Below, in pieces: positions 36,992 through 47,376 of a stretch of 64,000 nucleotides of DNA; the first letter of the stretch is position 1; every line of letters starts with the position of its first letter. A model generated the notes under the pieces. It was not told the origin of the DNA. It was given only the letters and a program-made list of their open reading frames with translations, and searched no databases. The position numbers and the translations under genes were made by a program. Origin of the DNA: AP-15 sp963777435 (GTDB taxonomy: Bacteria; Pseudomonadota; Alphaproteobacteria; ATCC43930; CGMCC-115725); contig CAVZQT010000004.1 of the NCBI GenBank assembly GCA_963777435.1, forward strand, positions 930,001 through 994,000, read 5' to 3'.

Positions 36992-38731
36992 GTGAATGAC
37001 GACGATTCTTTTACCAGACGAGTGCGCCGCTATGCGCAAGTTTCAGGTGCGATGGGGGGGCTTGCCGCGCGGCTCGCGGGCGAGCGCTATCTCGGGATTT
37101 CAGTTGACCGTGGTCGGCACGCCGCTGATTTGAAGGCGGCACTAGGCGGGATCAAAGGGCCGCTGATGAAAGTGGCGCAGCTATTGGCCACCATCCCGGA
37201 TGCGCTCCCTAAGGAATACGTCGAAGAACTCGTGCAGCTGCAGGCAAACGCGCCGGCAATGGGCTGGCCGTTTGTCCGGCGTCGAATGGAGGGAGAGCTC
37301 GGGCGCGATTGGCAGACGCGGTTTCGGAGTTTTGACAGAGCGGCCGCACGCGCGGCTTCATTGGGCCAAGTGCATCGAGCGACGGCGCTCGACGGCACTG
37401 AGCTTGCCTGCAAGCTGCAATATCCCGACATGGCGGCAGCGGTCGAAGCCGACCTGCGACAACTGAAACTCGCGATGGGTCTTTATGAACGTTACGACCC
37501 CGCCGTCACGACGGCTGAGATCCACGCGGAAATTGCTGAACGCCTGCGCGAAGAGCTCGATTATCAGCGCGAAGCTGCCAACATGCGGCTCTACGGCGCG
37601 ATCCTGAGCGGTGAATCCGGTGTTGCCGTACCTCGCCCGTTTGCTGATCTGTCGACCCGGCGCCTATTGACAATGACCTGGCTCGAGGGCGCGCCGTTTC
37701 TGGAAGCCGCAAAGGCGCCAATCGAGCGGCGCAACGAGATCGCGCTGCGTATGTTCCGGATTTGGTACGTGCCATTTTATCACTACGGTGTGATTCACGG
37801 GGACCCGCATCTCGGAAATTACACGGTGGCGGAAGAGGGAACCGTAAATCTCCTCGATTTCGGATGTATTCGGATTTTTCCTGCCTCGTTCGTGCGCGGG
37901 GTGATAGACCTGTACCACGCCTTGGAGCGTGGGGATCAGGACCTAGCCGCCGACGCCTATAACCGGTGGGGCTTTGGCGATTTGTCGCGGGAGATGATTG
38001 AGGTGCTAAACCGGTGGGCCCTCTATGTTTACGGCCCGTTGCTCGACAACCGAGCTCGAATGATCCAGGAGCGGGCGAACGGGGCAGATGGCGCGGCCGT
38101 CGTCGAAAGCGTGCATCGCGATATCCGCCGTCTAGGCGGAGTACGGCCGCCGCGCGAATTCGTTTTCATGGACCGCGCCGCTGTCGGGCTCGGCTCGGTG
38201 TTTTTGCACCTCAAAGCCGAAATCAATTGGTACCAACTTTTCCACGAACTGATCGAGGATTTCGAGGAAGCAGCGCTCGCCGCCCGGCAGCGCGCCGCAC
38301 TCGAAGCTGCTGGTATTTCGCAAATCGCCGAGCATGACAGCTTGCCATTGCACATGGATCAAAGCGTAACTTACGACTTATTTGTCCAGGCGATGCGGGG
38401 TCGAAAACAAGTTCTTTGCAAATACGAAGGTTTTCGCCGGGAGCTTTGTCCTATCCTCCTCGGCCACTCGCGAGGGCAAGAAAAGGCGTTGACCTACCAA
38501 TTTGCCGGCGAAAGCAGCTCGGGTTTGCCGCTGGGAGGGCAATGGCGCTGCCTTTGGCTAGCGAAAGTCAGCGACGTTCAGCTCAGAGAAGGGCCCTGGC
38601 ATGCCGGGAACAGCCACACTCGGCCACAGGATTGCGTCGAGGAGGTCGACCTCGACGTAAATCCCAATAGTCCTTACGAGCCAAAGCGCCGTCTTGGGCC
38701 GTCTCACCCGAGTTCCAGGCGCCGACGCTAA
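36992..38731 (+). CDS. ABC1/AarF kinase-like protein fused to a WYL-like domain
   Basis: The 579-residue protein from GTG 36992 has the ABC1 signatures KGPLMKVAQLLA (KxGQ-like, with Ala for Gly), AARAASLGQVHRATA, the Lys in TELACKLQYPDM, VIHGDPHLGNY and NLLDFGCIR. After residue about 455 comes a separate domain: SVTYDLFVQAMRGRKQVLCK, ILLGHSRGQEKALTYQFAGE, QWRCLWLAKVSDVQLREGPW. This resembles the beta-barrel of WYL-type domains. ABC1 kinases act in quinone synthesis or lipid metabolism. The fusion is continuous without a frame change. Confidence 0.82.
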   Translation: MNDDDSFTRRVRRYAQVSGAMGGLAARLAGERYLGISVDRGRHAADLKAALGGIKGPLMKVAQLLATIPDALPKEYVEELVQLQANAPAMGWPFVRRRMEGELGRDWQTRFRSFDRAAARAASLGQVHRATALDGTELACKLQYPDMAAAVEADLRQLKLAMGLYERYDPAVTTAEIHAEIAERLREELDYQREAANMRLYGAILSGESGVAVPRPFADLSTRRLLTMTWLEGAPFLEAAKAPIERRNEIALRMFRIWYVPFYHYGVIHGDPHLGNYTVAEEGTVNLLDFGCIRIFPASFVRGVIDLYHALERGDQDLAADAYNRWGFGDLSREMIEVLNRWALYVYGPLLDNRARMIQERANGADGAAVVESVHRDIRRLGGVRPPREFVFMDRAAVGLGSVFLHLKAEINWYQLFHELIEDFEEAALAARQRAALEAAGISQIAEHDSLPLHMDQSVTYDLFVQAMRGRKQVLCKYEGFRRELCPILLGHSRGQEKALTYQFAGESSSGLPLGGQWRCLWLAKVSDVQLREGPWHAGNSHTRPQDCVEEVDLDVNPNSPYEPKRRLGPSHPSSRRRR

Positions 38732-38785
38732 CGCTAAGGGTCGTGTCGATCGACCCTAGAGATCCGCATATCGAAATCGACAGAG

Positions 38786-40012
38786 CTAGCCTGCCGCAAG
38801 GCCCGGCCGGTCGTAGCGAAGGGCAGGCTGCTCGTTGCGGCCCGAGAGGAACACCTTAATGTTGCGTGCTGCTTGCCGCAGCCGCTGACGATTTTCGACT
38901 AGTGCAATGCGCACAAAGCCTTCGCCGTACTCGCCGAACCCGATCCCCGGGGATACTGCAACATTAGCGCGCTCGAGAAGTAGCTTTGAAAAAGCGAGGC
39001 TGCCGATCGCCCGAAACTGAGGCGGGATCGGCGCCCAAGCGAACATCGTCGCCTCCGGCGGCGATATCTCCCAGCCGGCTTGGTGCAACCCGTCGACGAT
39101 GATATCGCGCCGCGCCTGATAGCGCGCCCGGGTTTCTGCGATGCATTCCTGGGGACCGTTCAGCGCCGCCGTCGCTGCAACTTGAATGGGGGTGAAGGCG
39201 CCGTAATCGAGATAGGATTTGACGCGCGATAGCGCCGCAATGAGGCGCTGGTTGCCGACCGCAAAACCGATGCGCCATCCGGCCATCGAATAAGTTTTGC
39301 TGAGCGAGGTGAATTCCACCGCGATATCGCGGGCGCCTGGAATTTCGAGAATTGAGGGCGGTGGCTTGCCGTCGAAGTAGATTTCGGCGTAGGCGAGATC
39401 AGAGAGCACGACAATGTCGTGCCTCCGACAAAACTCTATAATTTCGCCGTAGAAGTCGAGGTCGACGGTCTGCGCAGTCGGGTTGGCGGGGAAATTCAAG
39501 ACAATCGCAAGCGGCGCCGGTATGCTGTGCCGCACCGCTTTTTTCAGCTCGGCGAGAAAGTCGAACTCCGGACCGATCGGGACATGCCGAACTGAAGCTC
39601 CGGCCATGATGAAGCCGAAGGCATGGATCGGATAGCATGGATTTGGTACGAGGACGATGTCCCCGGGTCCGGTGATTGCCTGAGCGAGGTTGGCAAGGCC
39701 TTCTTTCGATCCCAGCGTTACAATAATCTCGCGTTCGGGATCGAGTTCGACCCCAAAACGACGGGAATAATATCCCGCGCAGGCGCGGCGCAGCCCGGGG
39801 ATCCCCCGCGACACCGAATAACCATGCGTCTTGGGATTCTGTACCGCCTCAATAAGCTTGGCAACAATATGCCCGGGGGTTGGCCCATCCGGATTACCCA
39901 TACCAAGGTCGATGACGTCGCGACCGGCAGCGCGCGCCTCGGCTTTGAGCGTATTGACCTCGCTGAAAACATACGGCGGAAGACGTTTGATACGGTAAAA
40001 ATCCTCAGGCAT
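38786..40012 (-). CDS. PLP-dependent class I/II aminotransferase
   Basis: The 408-residue enzyme has VIDLGMGNPDGPTPGHI near the start, NFPANPTAQTVDLDFY, and the cofactor Lys in TSLSKTYSMAGWRIGFAVGN. It belongs to the group of alanine/aspartate and LL-diaminopimelate aminotransferases; in alphaproteobacteria close relatives are often annotated as aspartate or alanine aminotransferase. The exact substrate cannot be fixed from sequence alone. Confidence 0.9.
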   Translation of the reverse strand: MPEDFYRIKRLPPYVFSEVNTLKAEARAAGRDVIDLGMGNPDGPTPGHIVAKLIEAVQNPKTHGYSVSRGIPGLRRACAGYYSRRFGVELDPEREIIVTLGSKEGLANLAQAITGPGDIVLVPNPCYPIHAFGFIMAGASVRHVPIGPEFDFLAELKKAVRHSIPAPLAIVLNFPANPTAQTVDLDFYGEIIEFCRRHDIVVLSDLAYAEIYFDGKPPPSILEIPGARDIAVEFTSLSKTYSMAGWRIGFAVGNQRLIAALSRVKSYLDYGAFTPIQVAATAALNGPQECIAETRARYQARRDIIVDGLHQAGWEISPPEATMFAWAPIPPQFRAIGSLAFSKLLLERANVAVSPGIGFGEYGEGFVRIALVENRQRLRQAARNIKVFLSGRNEQPALRYDRPGLAAG

Positions 40013-40363
40013 GGCGGCTCGCGTCTATGGAGCAGTCTTTTTAGCCCGACTTGATGGATTTGGCGAGGGTGAAGGGCGCCAGATCCAAAGATGTTGGCGA
40101 TAATTGAAGAGCCCTCCGTTTAGAAGCACTCTGGCGGCTTGATGGCTTCCCCCCAAAGCGTTGAGGGACAAGAAGCCCGTGGCCTAAGATCGCGATGGAA
40201 GCAGAGACCGTGGGCGGCGCATGATCCGTGCCCTTCGCAAACTCCAACGCGACTGGTGCCATCGCCCCTGCCCACTCCTATGGATTATCACGATTATCGC
40301 GCTAACTTACCAGTGTCTGTCTAGCAAGCATCCTCAGATCAGCGCGTCGGTAGAATCCAGCCA
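40013..40363. other. Boundary region between host genes and prophage, no gene seen
   Basis: The 350 bases upstream of the aminotransferase contain no convincing coding frame and no tRNA. The left prophage end is probably here or just to the right, but no attachment repeat can be named because the other end lies outside the window. Confidence 0.4.
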
Positions 40364-40597
40364 TTAATTACCGATAGCGAGACAAGCGCGTAAATCGTCG
40401 CGCTCGTCTTCGTAATCGTCCATTGCTTGATGTAAGACATTATTAGGTGGAAGGGCTCGAAGAGCCATCGTAATCTTTTTAATTGTCGCGTCATCATAGG
40501 CGACCGGTTTGGGGCATTTGCACGCAATGGAAGACATGCCAGTGCACCCCGCGGCAAATAAGGCCATGATCAGCACAACAAATCTCACCCGACCCAT
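40364..40597 (-). CDS. Small lipoprotein, possible outer-membrane spanin (Rz1-like)
   Basis: From ATG 40597 the 77-residue product has a lipoprotein signal, MGRVRFVVLIMALFAAGCTG, with lipobox FAAGC, followed by CKCPKPVAYDDATIKKITMA, LPPNNVLHQAMDDYEDERDD and LRAC. Short lipoproteins ending in such helices occur at the end of phage late operons. The position at the downstream end of the tail cassette supports a lysis role, which is an inference. Confidence 0.55.
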   Translation of the reverse strand: MGRVRFVVLIMALFAAGCTGMSSIACKCPKPVAYDDATIKKITMALRALPPNNVLHQAMDDYEDERDDLRACLAIGN

Positions 40598-40887
40598 TTT
40601 GTCCCCCTGTCCCCTAGGCCAGCATGGCGACGCAGCCGCTCGAAGGCAAGCGTCCAAAATGTTTGCCCAGATATTCTTCTTGGACAACGACAATGCAATG
40701 AGGAGGGGTGCTAACCATACTCCGAATTATCGGCGGAAACAGTGTGTGGCTATGGAAGTACGGCGGCAATTGCCCCAGACGATCTGATTACGGCTATTGG
40801 TTCAGCCAACGCAGTCCGAACACTTTGTAACCTCTATAAAACAAATACATCACGATTTTAAAAGGGTTCTTTGATATGACTTTTAGT
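40598..40887. other. No gene recognised
   Basis: No convincing coding frame is seen between the two small phage genes. Confidence 0.4.
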
Positions 40888-41205
40888 TTATTTACGATCT
40901 TGCTTCTGTACAATTTGGGTCCGAAGATCTGCAATAGCCTCGATGATTTGCGACAATGCAGTCCGCATCTCAGTCTGAAATTCATGCTCGTCCAGCCGAC
41001 GCTGTTCCACTGCATGCTCGGCTGCGCGGATGCGCAGTTCGTGCGAGGCGATCTGAACGCCAAGGTCAGAACGTAGGGTATCGATATCTCCGCGCAAACT
41101 TATGTAGCTGGTTACCGCGCCGCCACCGACCGTCAGCAATAAGACCGCAGCCTGCATGATATGGCCGAAGTTGATCTCGGCTGAAAACCGCGGTTTGAGC
41201 ATCAA
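40888..41205 (-). CDS. Small membrane-anchored coiled-coil phage protein
   Basis: The 105-residue product has an N-terminal transmembrane helix (HIMQAAVLLLTVGGGAVTSY) and a long helical, charged remainder (RIRAAEHAVEQRRLDEHEFQ). It could be an inner-membrane spanin or a tail-associated anchor. Its closeness to the lipoprotein gene makes a lysis pair possible. Confidence 0.55.
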   Translation of the reverse strand: MMLKPRFSAEINFGHIMQAAVLLLTVGGGAVTSYISLRGDIDTLRSDLGVQIASHELRIRAAEHAVEQRRLDEHEFQTEMRTALSQIIEAIADLRTQIVQKQDRK

Positions 41206-41635
41206 TTTACGGAACTGGTGACTGGAACAAAATTCGCCATAGCTCTATCCGATCCCTTATTCACGCTAAGAGCCCCGATTTAGGTAATACAGCCTATAGA
41301 AAGAAATGCCTTCGTCGGCACTCCGGTTTCAATGCCGGCGTAAATCTCACGTGTCAGAATGTTTTCTGCTTGTGCCCGATCTATAATCGAAATAGCGGCA
41401 ATTCACACAGGCCGAAGCGGCAAGTGTGGCTATCCACCAGACATACCTCCTACAGTGCGGCGCCACAAAATTACAGCGCAGCATTGGCTCTGGTCGTGGT
41501 ACTTGCCAGCGGCGACACCGTTTATCTTCAAGATTATCGAAAGGTTGAAGAAACCGGACTACTTGGGGGTACAATTCCCGCAGAGCCTCGCGGATTGACT
41601 TGGGTCGCCAGTGACGCCGATTGAAATGACCGTAA
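41206..41635. other. No gene recognised downstream of the tail tip gene
   Basis: Short frames on both strands (for example 41370-41624 plus) lack motifs and good starts. The 430 bases may hold a decayed small gene. Confidence 0.35.
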
Positions 41636-44199
41636 TTACTCGATTGGTACGCCATCTGTCCGGCGGATCGTATTTCCTCCGATTTCAACTGGCGCAAGGC
41701 TCTCCTCCGACAGCCCGGTCGGAAAGATGCCCGGGATTACTGAGGAACCAGACGGAGTGTAGGTGTAGATCGTGGTGTCCGCCAGAGCTTGAGAACCGCC
41801 GCCGACGATATTGAAGCTCGGAAACTCAAAATAGATCGCTCGGGCTACAAACTGTGCCGGCAACACCTTGATAAAGACGTTTGACCCCATCAGTAGGAAT
41901 TGCGAGCCAGCCGGCAGGTCGATGGCAAACGTACCATAAAGCGCGCGATAGAGACCGGTTAGCGTGTAGCGGCTTGCCCCGGTCAGGGTCGCGGCTGTGT
42001 AGGAAATGAATTCAAGTTGTCCTACCGGCGTGCGCACAGCGCATAGACTGACCGCACTCGCTGCCAATTCCGTCGAGACACTGTTGAGTTGGCCATCGCT
42101 TTGCGAAAGATCAACCGTAACGCTGGTCCCGCTCGGGCCGCAATCGGCAGTCGTGTAACCCATGGTCGAGCGCCCGCTGAATTCACCGAACGCAGCAAAG
42201 CTGGATCCATCCAGTGAGGCGTAAATATCAGCGCCGCCCCAGTTCGAATCGAAGACCCCGCCCGGGCCACCCGATAGACCAATCACGATATAGGGCGAGG
42301 TCTGGCCTTGGCCGGCGAGCAGTTCCGCCGTTGGTTCGACGATGAACGGCTGGTTGACCGCAGGCGCGACCAGGCCGTAATTCGGGGTCGAGGCCTCCGA
42401 GGCGCCCGATTGCTTCGGATAGGGCATGGCTGTTGCTGCCCCCTGCCCCAAGCTGGTGATCCCAACAAATCCAGAAAATGGCGCTGACCGCGGGTAAAGT
42501 ACGGTGCCCGGCGTCCCAAACCAATCCTCGGCAGTCACCGTCAATGTACCCTCGTCATCCTCCTCGATTGCGGTGATCCGTACCGACAAAGCTTGGGCGC
42601 CCAGCCTTACGTCAGTAATCTGCACTAAATCCATTGGCTCGAGCAGGATGTATTTCCAACCCAATCGGAACGAATAAGTGTTACGGTACAGGAGCTGCCG
42701 CTGCAATACAAGCTGCGCGGCTGTAGCCGCGACAAAATAGGGATCGACGATTGCGCGCGCCTTGACTGATGTGTCGCGGCGCACGCCATAAAGGTCGATC
42801 GCACCCTGGTCGAAGGCCTCGGTAACAGTAGTATTGTACGAAGTGCCTCGATCGGTTACCTCAAGCTGCACCATATTCATCGCGTCAGCCGGGGTCGAGC
42901 GCGCAATACGCACCGGGTCGTCAGTAAACCCACCAGTGATTGGCCCGGCGCTGAGACGCAATGCCGGGCCGCCGGGGGTGACCCCGGGAGAGGCGCCAAC
43001 CGAGGAGGCCTGGACGATGAAATCGTCTTCGCCGAGACTGTAAATTGGGGCCGTGTTCGGCGTCCACGTATAGGACGCGCTTGTCGGGCCGATCACCAGA
43101 ATTTCGGAGCCGGAGGCGCTGGCGGAGATCACTGGAACCACCCCTGCGATCGAAACAATTGCTAACCCCTGTGTCGTCACCGTCGCATAGAGCCCGGCCG
43201 AACCCAGTGTTCCGTTGCCGGGATCAGCGAGGGTGCCGTTCCGGTAACTAGCATCGCCAGTGCCGCTCCGGCAGCCTCATAGCTGACCACGTCATTCGCT
43301 GTGAGATAGTGGCTTAAGGTCATTGGAGCGCCAGGAAAGTCGCCATCTATCGTCAGCGATATCAGATCTCCCTCGGCCAAGGGACCGACAAATGCAATCG
43401 AGGTAAAGGTGGTGGACAACGGCCGGTCGCCATAGGGAATGATTTTCAACAACCCCCCGGACCAAACTACGGCGCTGTTGGTGATCGCAGCGATTTCGGC
43501 GAGTATCTGCTGGGCAGACTGCTGCTGGTCATAAACCGGCGCGAGCATCAGCCCGGCAGCGTTGCAATAATTCCGATAGTTCTCCAGGCTGTCGAGGTTG
43601 GCGGGCGGAAATTGCGCGCCATAACGGTCGTTGGTCAACAAATCGGTGATGATTGCGGCCGGGCTGGCGTCACAGCCATTGGGTCCGGTGCCGAATTCCA
43701 TCCCGTAGATTTCGACGTTGAAATTCGGCAGCGCCGGACTAGGCCCGAGCTGGTACTGGTCGCCGGTGAAGAATGCGGTTCCCGAATAGTTGATCGCATT
43801 ATTTGGGTAATTCGCGGTCCAGTAGCTGTCGGCCGCCTGACCATCGCCGCCGACCGCGGAAAACGAAATCCCGCTGCCGCCGAGCAGAGTTGTGACCGTT
43901 TTGCTGTACCAAAATAGGCCTAAATTGGCGACTGGTCCCTGGCACAGCCCGGCGACAAAATCGACCTGATACATAGTCTGAGCGCCACCCTTGCCCTGGG
44001 TGTTGCTGCCGCCCCCTTTGCCTCCCTTACCTTTGCCGCCGTTAGCGCTAAAATTCTGATAATCGAGTAGGTTGATTGCAACACGATTGGCGCCGTAGAC
44101 GAGCGGGATCGTTCCACCCTTCTGGCTGGTTTGGAAGCGCAGCGATGCAGCAACATTCTGCTGCTTGGCGTTGCTGCCTCGCCCGAGGATACCGGTCAT
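41636..44199 (-). CDS. Phage tail tip/baseplate protein, one frameshift
   Basis: The N-terminal frame starts LRFQTSQKGGTIPLVYGANR, has a Gly/Lys linker, AGLCQGPVANLGLFWYS and ITDLLTNDRYGAQFPPANL, all typical of large tail-tip proteins of siphophages and gene transfer agents. At about 43230 the correct frame becomes DPGNGTLGSAGLYATVTTQG, continuing to 41636. The second frame's first ATG (43180) is internal. One missing base explains the joint. Total length is about 855 residues. It would form part of the host-contact structure. Confidence 0.8.
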
Positions 44200-44268
44200 A
44201 TCAATTCGCTAGAGGCGGAGAGCGGTGTGAGAAATTCTTGCCCGTTCTCACCGAAAGTCTTCCTCTCA

Positions 44269-44706
44269 CTATTTCGCCATCTGATTGTTAAAGAATGGTG
44301 AGAAGAACCGCACGGGTCGGCCGGCGAGCAATGGCTGGGTGGCTTCGCCGCGCATCACGCCGCCGGCGTGCCAGGCGTGGATTAGCTTTGGCCATCCGGT
44401 GACAATTGCGCCATGCGAATAGCAGCGCCCGAATTTGAATAGCGCGACGTCGCCGGGCTCGGCACCGTCGACTTCGCAGGCATGGGCAACGAGCCCGTCA
44501 ACATAGCGCTCCGCTGAGCGATGCAGGTGCCAGTCGGGTGGGTAAAACGGGATATCGAGTGCTGGGGTGATTCCCGCCCCGTAGTAGACCCCGGCCAGCA
44601 GTGTCAAGCAATCGCAGCCAACGCCTTTAAGCCGGCCCATGTGATGGTATGGCGTGCCGAGCCAGGCTTCGGCCTCGGCGATCACCTGTCGTCTTGCAAC
44701 CAGCAT
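44269..44706 (-). CDS. NlpC/P60-type tail peptidase
   Basis: From ATG 44706 the 145-residue protein has EAEAWLGTPYHHMGRLKGVG followed by CDCLTLLAGVYYGAG (catalytic Cys) and CYSHGAIVTGWPKLIHAWH (His). It resembles the phage cell-wall peptidase that sits between the DUF2163 and tail-tip genes in gene transfer agents. It probably opens peptidoglycan during injection. The open frame extends upstream into the glycosyltransferase gene, but without coding character. Confidence 0.85.
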   Translation of the reverse strand: MLVARRQVIAEAEAWLGTPYHHMGRLKGVGCDCLTLLAGVYYGAGITPALDIPFYPPDWHLHRSAERYVDGLVAHACEVDGAEPGDVALFKFGRCYSHGAIVTGWPKLIHAWHAGGVMRGEATQPLLAGRPVRFFSPFFNNQMAK

Positions 44707-44834
44707 TTCGCTATCTACTTGTGCCAGTAAAGCGTGGTTACAAAGTCGGCCCGTTGGGTGTATTCCATACTTTTGGCTTCCTCCCGCTAGCATGTTGTGC
44801 TGCTGGTCGTACGCTGTGTTGCCGTCCATTTCGC

Positions 44835-45896
44835 TCAGCTTCCGTTGGGAGGAGCTGGGGGCCATGGATGCTGGTGCGGCGGTGCGGGCGGCTCGTGCGG
44901 CGAGTGATGCCGCGGCAGATGCGAGCAATTCTCGGGCGGCCGATGGAACGGGGCGAACCCTTCGCCGTTGTCATCCTCCCAGCGCTGGCGGAGGTATTGG
45001 TCCCATTCGTGTTCGAGGCTCGCCTTGTTGCCTGCGAATTCCAAAACACCCCACGTGTTGCGCTTCAAATCCGTCATCGGGTCAAACTCGTGACGCAAGA
45101 ACATCTGCCAGCGATCCCAGTATTGGCGATTGTGCTTAGCGCCATGAAACCGGTGTTCGATCGTTCCGGGCACAAAGCCGATGCGTCGGTTGACAGCATA
45201 TTGAATACGGGCTTCCCATGCGGTCAGCAGCGAGCGGTAATTCAGCGAGACGTTCGGGGGCATTGATTTATTAACCTGGCCCAACATCGCAACGGCCATA
45301 TGGTGATCGGCTGCGCCCATGCCGCCGTATTCAAACAGACCACCGATTTCGTTCAGGATAGATCGTTTTGTGGCCCAGCAATAACCGGAATGCGGATACT
45401 CTCGACCGCCCGTCCAGAACTGTGAGAACGATTGCCCATCACCAACCACGATCGGATGGCCTTGGAGATATTGACGACAAAACGATCGCCACACTGCGGC
45501 ATGACTATCGCCGGGTCCAAGATCGTAGCAGGATTCCCATGGCTGGACGATATGATAGTGTTGGAGCGCGTCGATCGTCGCTGCGACCCAATCCTTGCGG
45601 CGCGGGAAGATGTCACTATCGGACCAACAGATATATTTTGCTTCCGGCCGGCGGGCAATCCCGAGATTGATCAGGTTTTCTTTCGTCCATGCCCACGAGT
45701 CGGCGCGCACCCCGATATGATGCACGACGCCGGGAATTTCGCAACGCCAGGGCTGTTCTCCATAGACGCATTCTATAACTGTAACCTCGGCCCCGAGATC
45801 GTGCATTATATGCGCCCAATCGACATAATGCCTATGTGGCGCGCGCCAGCCGATTGGATTGAACCGCGCTGTAAAGACGTGTAGCGTTGGGTCCAT
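44835..45896 (-). CDS. Phage-encoded glycosyltransferase-like protein
   Basis: The 353-residue protein reads LHVFTARFNPIGWRAPHRHY near the start. It has ARRPEAKYICWSDSDIFPRR, a DxD-type nucleotide-sugar motif, and GGMGAADHHMAVAMLG. The segment HRFHGAKHNRQYWDRWQMF near the end is typical of GT-A-like glycosyltransferases found in phages. The C-terminal 30 residues are His/Pro-rich. It interrupts the conserved DUF2163-NlpC pair. It may modify host surface glycans or virion proteins. Confidence 0.75.
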   Translation of the reverse strand: MDPTLHVFTARFNPIGWRAPHRHYVDWAHIMHDLGAEVTVIECVYGEQPWRCEIPGVVHHIGVRADSWAWTKENLINLGIARRPEAKYICWSDSDIFPRRKDWVAATIDALQHYHIVQPWESCYDLGPGDSHAAVWRSFCRQYLQGHPIVVGDGQSFSQFWTGGREYPHSGYCWATKRSILNEIGGLFEYGGMGAADHHMAVAMLGQVNKSMPPNVSLNYRSLLTAWEARIQYAVNRRIGFVPGTIEHRFHGAKHNRQYWDRWQMFLRHEFDPMTDLKRNTWGVLEFAGNKASLEHEWDQYLRQRWEDDNGEGFAPFHRPPENCSHLPRHHSPHEPPAPPHQHPWPPAPPNGS

Positions 45897-45910
45897 GGTA
45901 AGTCCTGAAT

Positions 45911-46759
45911 CTATAGTGCGTTCTCGGGGGCCGGGATAAACGGCATTCCGCCGAAATGGATTTGGTTGCCGAATGTATTGGTGCAGGTCGCGAGGCTGTG
46001 GTCGCAGCCTGGTAGCAGTGCGAATTGATCGCCGACGGCCGGGGCAGCGAGTAAAGCGAGCTTAATAAGAACCGATTGCCCTGATCCAAACCCGGCGATC
46101 GTCCGCGTTTCGCCAGCATTGGCTCCGGACACCCCGATAATCGAGCCCTGGACGAATGGCGTCGATGTCACCGGCGCGCCCTGGACCATGGTCGATGTTG
46201 ATCCGGCGGCACATTGAAAAGTCAGCGCGAGGCTGTGACGATCGAATTGACACATGGCGTCGCCAAAGACATGAGTGCAAGATGGCTGCCACAGCCGCCG
46301 CGGCATTTGAATGTTCAATAATTCGAGATGCGAGCGGCATTTCATGTCGAGTCCAGTGCGGCTTGCGTCGACGTCCGACACGCGCCCGGCAAACAACACA
46401 ACAGTGCCGGCGACTGTTCCATAGGGTTGCATAAAGGCCCGTTCAAGCTGCATGGTGGCGCCATCGAATTGTCCCGTCCACGCCGCCTGCAGCCATGGGA
46501 TCGACCCTAATAGATCGGTTGGCTCAGGATAAACTTTAATATGGAGTTCGTCGACCTGGACACCCGTGACGATTTTGACTTTGGAGCGCTCGAATTTTGG
46601 ACCGAGCGCGAATAAATTGCCATCAGCCAAAACCGCGGTTGCAGCCCCCGAATAGCGATAAAGCCGTCCACCCGCCAAAACGAAAGTATAGAGATCTGCC
46701 ATGATGAATTGCGTGCTCGAATTAAGCAATGCAATGAGAGCAGGTCTTGCAGTTTTCAT
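45911..46759 (-). CDS. DUF2163 tail protein (gene transfer agent gp13-like)
   Basis: The 282-residue protein starts TARPALIALLNSSTQFIMAD and ends LLPGCDHSLATCTNTFGNQI with GGMPFIPAPE, the signature of DUF2163 with its Cys-rich C-terminal region. It forms part of the baseplate hub. Its start overlaps the upstream gene by 4 bp. Confidence 0.9.
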   Translation of the reverse strand: MKTARPALIALLNSSTQFIMADLYTFVLAGGRLYRYSGAATAVLADGNLFALGPKFERSKVKIVTGVQVDELHIKVYPEPTDLLGSIPWLQAAWTGQFDGATMQLERAFMQPYGTVAGTVVLFAGRVSDVDASRTGLDMKCRSHLELLNIQMPRRLWQPSCTHVFGDAMCQFDRHSLALTFQCAAGSTSTMVQGAPVTSTPFVQGSIIGVSGANAGETRTIAGFGSGQSVLIKLALLAAPAVGDQFALLPGCDHSLATCTNTFGNQIHFGGMPFIPAPENAL

Positions 46760-47355
46760 GAAAACACCGTAATAAACGTCAGCTTTTTAACTTGCCACAG
46801 GCGATACATGAAATTGTCAAAGCTGTAACTATCATCGGCAAACCGGCACCGAAACCAATAAGAGAAGTCCGCCGTAATTACTGAGCCGGTGCTAGGCGGT
46901 ATTACGAACGATATTATTCCGGTACTCGGATCAACACTGTAGATGTCAGCGTTTTGGATTATTCCGTCAATGTAAATCGCGTCGACGTTATTGGGGGCAA
47001 CTATCGGTTCTGCGAAGCCACCGCCGGGCAATGAAGTCCCTATTGTCCGCTGCAGCTGAAAAGTGTCTCTGCTGGAATCTCCGATACCGATATGCTGGTC
47101 GGCCACCCACTTATCGCTTGGATCTTGAAACAAAAACGTATCGTAGGCGCCCTGGCTGGCAAGATAAAACCCCAACAAAGTCCGTAGTTCATCGAGCTCC
47201 TGCTTCAGGATCGTCGCGCAAAAATGCGAAACTCAGCGTGAACTGCCATAGCGGATAGGGATAATCGAGCGCCCTAAGCTCGCGACCGGAAGCCGCTCGC
47301 TAAATCCGTGTCTGAAAGGTGGGTGTTTTTGTAACGCTCCACGTGAGCCCTGGTA
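46756..47355 (-). CDS. DUF2460 tail protein (gp12-like), broken by stop and frameshift
   Basis: The start MTMIFPELPGLTWSVTKTPT with FQTRI is followed by an in-frame TAG (about 47286-47290), then RAASGRELRALDYPYPLWQF with TLSFAFLRDD, and after a shift near 47205-47215 by ELDELRTLLGFYLASQGAYD to the end at 46756. Joined, this is a complete DUF2460 protein. The TAG stands where most relatives have a polar residue. Confidence 0.75.
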
Positions 47356-47376
47356 ATTCGGGAAAAATCATTGTCA

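Noticed and set aside
43177..43180. Two separate tail genes overlapping by ATGA at 43177-43180.
   Set aside because: Coding sequence of the second frame clearly extends upstream of that ATG (GTLGSAGLYATVT), so one frameshifted gene is the better reading.
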